Program-made: the position numbers and the translations under genes
In this document: positions 62,105 through 64,000 of the stretch, in pieces
Position numbering within the stretch: the first letter of the stretch is position 1
Layout of the letters: the number at the start of each line of letters is the position of its first letter
Assembly (NCBI RefSeq): GCF_048323675.1
Contig: NZ_JBLWFK010000003.1
Location: 367,540 to 431,539, forward strand
DNA length: 64,000 nt
Direction of reading: 5' to 3'
DNA from: Mangrovimicrobium sp048323675
Lineage (GTDB): Bacteria > Pseudomonadota > Gammaproteobacteria > Pseudomonadales > Halieaceae
The notes under the pieces: model-generated
What the model saw: only the letters and a program-made list of their open reading frames with translations
The model's database searches: none
What the model was told of the DNA's origin: nothing

Positions 62105-63682
62105 CTAGGACGACGAACTGAAACCCAGTTCCGCCAGTGCGGTATCCATGCGCTGGCGTTGACGGGGATCGCGAATGGGAAATGACCGGAAGAAATCCGC
62201 CCGGGTGATGCCGGGCATCCGCCGCTGGACGTCCTCCACCCATGCCTGCGCCCGGCCCTTCTGCCCGGCAAGCTGGCAGGCAACTGCCGCGATGACGGCT
62301 ATCAGTACATGGGCGCCGGGAGAACGTGCACCGCGATCCGCCCAGTCCGCGGCCTTCTCGTCTTCCCCCACGGTGATATGGGCCAGGCCCCGCGCCGACA
62401 ACATCGCATAGTAAAGCGGATCCAGCGGGCTGAGACGCATCGAGAGATCGAGGTGCGCCATCGCATCCGGAGCAGCGCCCGACATGGTCTCGGTCCAGGC
62501 CTTGGCATAGATGCCCTGGGCATAGTTCGGACTCAGCGAAGTCGCCCGCTCCAGCCAGGCATAGGCACGCTCCAGGTCGGATTCAAGCCAGTAGGTACGG
62601 CCCATGTTGAAGTTGACAAAGGGATCCAGCGGATCGAGATCAACACCCTGCTGCGCACACTGCCTCGCCCGAGCCACCTCCGCCTTGAGGTCGCTGGTCT
62701 GTCCCAGGAAGGCATTCTGGAAATGCACGAAGGAGAGACCGGCGTGGGCACGGGCGAAACCCGGGTCCTGCCCGACCGCGCGCGTAAACAGTGCCGCTGC
62801 GGCTTCGTTGTCCTGGCGATTGAAGCGGTAAATATGCTGCAGACCCAGGTGGTAGGCCGACCAGGCGTCGAGGTTTTCGGTCACCTTGAGGCGGGCCCTC
62901 GACGCTTCGTGCAGGGAAATCTGGACTTCCAGCTGGCTGAGAATATTCGAGCTGATCTGCTCGCGCATGCTGTGGATGTCGTCGACTTCCCCGCTGTAGC
63001 GCTCCGCCCAGATCACATCACCCGCGGCGGTATGGGCCAGTTCCGCGGTCACTGTCAGGCGCCCCCGTGACACCTCCACGGTGCCGGAGAGACAGTATTG
63101 AACCCCGAGCAGCCGGCGCACCTCGCCCAGGTCGACATCTTCGCCGCGCAGGCGGAAGGAAGATGCCCTGGCGACCACGAACAGCCAGCGCAGGCGGGAC
63201 AGCTCCATGATGAGTTCATGCGGCAGTCCATCGGCAATGGTATGCCAGTCACCGGCCTCTCCCAACAGGCGGAAGGGCAGGACGGCAATCGAGGGCCTGG
63301 AATCTGCCACCAGGGGATTCGACTCCGTAGCGGAAACCTGCGGTTCGGTAACCGTCACACTGGCGGGCGCCTGCTGGATCTGCGCAGAGGCGATGAAACG
63401 CAAGCCCTTGCCGTGAACGGTCTTGATGAAGCGCTGGGTCTTGCCGTCATCACCGAGCGCCCTGCGAGCGGACTTGATCCGGCTGGTTAGCGCCGAATCG
63501 CTGACGATACGGCCGTCCCAGATCCGGTCGAGGATTTCCTCCCGCGTGACCAGGCGGTCACGATTCTCCACCAGCAGCGCGATCAGTGAGAAGACCTGGG
63601 GTTCGATGGCACAGACCTCTCCAGAGCAGCGCAACTCAGCCCGGGCGAGATCCAGTTCGAATTCGTCGAAGGAAAAGATCAT
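62105..63682 (-). CDS. CadC-like winged-helix regulator with TPR region
   Basis: 525 residues. The N-terminal 100 form an OmpR/PhoB-type winged helix (VFSLIALLVENRDRLVTREE, ALTSRIKSARRALGDDG, FIKTVHGKGLRFIA) without a receiver domain. A middle domain follows (LPFRLLGEAGDWHTIADGLP, LSGTVEVSRGRLTVTAELAH) of the kind seen in adenylate-cyclase/TolB-like regulators, and then TPR repeats over the last 270 residues. No transmembrane helix is evident, unlike CadC, so it is probably cytoplasmic. It is divergent from the tautomerase-like gene, which may be its target. Confidence 0.85.
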   Translation of the reverse strand: MIFSFDEFELDLARAELRCSGEVCAIEPQVFSLIALLVENRDRLVTREEILDRIWDGRIVSDSALTSRIKSARRALGDDGKTQRFIKTVHGKGLRFIASAQIQQAPASVTVTEPQVSATESNPLVADSRPSIAVLPFRLLGEAGDWHTIADGLPHELIMELSRLRWLFVVARASSFRLRGEDVDLGEVRRLLGVQYCLSGTVEVSRGRLTVTAELAHTAAGDVIWAERYSGEVDDIHSMREQISSNILSQLEVQISLHEASRARLKVTENLDAWSAYHLGLQHIYRFNRQDNEAAAALFTRAVGQDPGFARAHAGLSFVHFQNAFLGQTSDLKAEVARARQCAQQGVDLDPLDPFVNFNMGRTYWLESDLERAYAWLERATSLSPNYAQGIYAKAWTETMSGAAPDAMAHLDLSMRLSPLDPLYYAMLSARGLAHITVGEDEKAADWADRGARSPGAHVLIAVIAAVACQLAGQKGRAQAWVEDVQRRMPGITRADFFRSFPIRDPRQRQRMDTALAELGFSSSS

Positions 63683-63846
63683 CCCGCTAGCTTAGTCCAG
63701 CCGGACCCAAAGTATCCGGGAAAAATCCACGAAATATCCATGTCTTCTTCATGTTCTCCAGGCCGCATTTGGCAACAATGCACCTGTCAGCGTCATTGAG
63801 GGCGCGACCAGAGAAACCCTCTCAGGACTAGTAAAGGAGCATTATC

Positions 63847-64000
63847 ATGCCACTCGTAACTATCGATGTAATCAAAAACGTATTCACCCCCGACCAGAAG
63901 GAAGCCCTGATCGAGAAGGTCACGGAAGCCATGATCGCGGTTGAAGGGGAAAACATGCGCCCCGTAACCTGGGTTCGTATCCAGGAATTCGAAGGCGGTG
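63847..64000 (+). CDS. 4-oxalocrotonate tautomerase-like protein (3' end outside window)
   Basis: ATG 63847, with AGGAG seven nt upstream, opens a frame that reads MPLVTIDVIKNVFTPDQKEA and continues past the window edge (51 residues visible). A proline directly after the initiator Met is the catalytic residue of the tautomerase superfamily, and the EKVTEAMIAVEGENMRP stretch fits the first helix. The family is small (60-130 residues), so the visible part may be half to most of the gene. Function beyond the fold is unknown. Confidence 0.8.
   Translation, partial: MPLVTIDVIKNVFTPDQKEALIEKVTEAMIAVEGENMRPVTWVRIQEFEGG

Noticed and set aside
1..64000. CRISPR arrays, insertion sequences, prophage or tRNA-linked islands
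   Set aside because: No regularly spaced repeats, transposase-like or phage-like frames, or tRNA genes were seen anywhere in the window.

Overview
The window is GC-rich, densely coded DNA from a gammaproteobacterial chromosome. Gene content and order (ndk-rlmN-pilW-ispG-hisS-yfgM-bamB-der, the complete iscRSUA-hscBA-fdx-iscX operon, secDF, purL, mltF, yaeQ) resemble Pseudomonas and marine Cellvibrionales/Halieaceae relatives. That placement is inferred from gene order and protein style; no marker tree was run.

Layout. 1-1.1 kb: the start of a leftward operon of small membrane/secreted proteins and a DUF2807-type protein, whose promoter carries a perfect 22-bp dyad of the kind bound by GntR/YtrA repressors. 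1.2-9.4 kb: leftward housekeeping run der, bamB, yfgM, hisS, ispG, pilW, rlmN, ndk; the rodZ-like gene often found between pilW and ispG is absent. 9.7-15.2 kb: Fe-S assembly operon with an IscR type-1 site over its promoter. 15.3-27.5 kb: trmJ, suhB, type II NADH dehydrogenase, secF/secD, purL, mltF, tadA.

27.5-40.9 kb: iron and envelope functions. A Fur-box-preceded operon encodes a helical exported protein of unknown function and an Fbp-type Fe(III) ABC importer. It is followed by an SLC13/RCK permease, an HExxH exported protein, an L,D-transpeptidase, and a second Fur-preceded pair (PiuC-like hydroxylase and TonB-dependent siderophore receptor). Next to yaeQ lies a decayed nhaP2 antiporter remnant.

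40.9-60.7 kb: an exopolysaccharide locus. Two paralogous LuxR-type regulators lie at its left edge. Then come an O-antigen-ligase-like membrane protein, a small secreted protein, and a rightward operon: initiating sugar-phosphate transferase, polymerase-like protein, sulfotransferase, GT4, split Alg14/Alg13-type transferase, second sulfotransferase, flippase and a lipoprotein. A leftward operon converges on it: outer-membrane barrel, short OPX/Wza-like protein, Wzc-type copolymerase/tyrosine kinase, CpsB-type phosphatase with an extra C-terminal region, and a TPR membrane protein. Together these describe synthesis, probable sulfation, polymerisation and export of a polysaccharide by a Wzx/Wzy-like route. 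A dyad close to ACCCATTYGGGT occurs upstream of the rightward operon (twice), the leftward operon and, in weaker form, one LuxR gene; it is the best candidate for an undescribed regulatory element here.

60.7-64 kb: exodeoxyribonuclease III, a CadC-like winged-helix/TPR regulator and the start of a divergent 4-oxalocrotonate-tautomerase-like gene. No tRNA, rRNA, CRISPR array, insertion sequence or prophage was seen.
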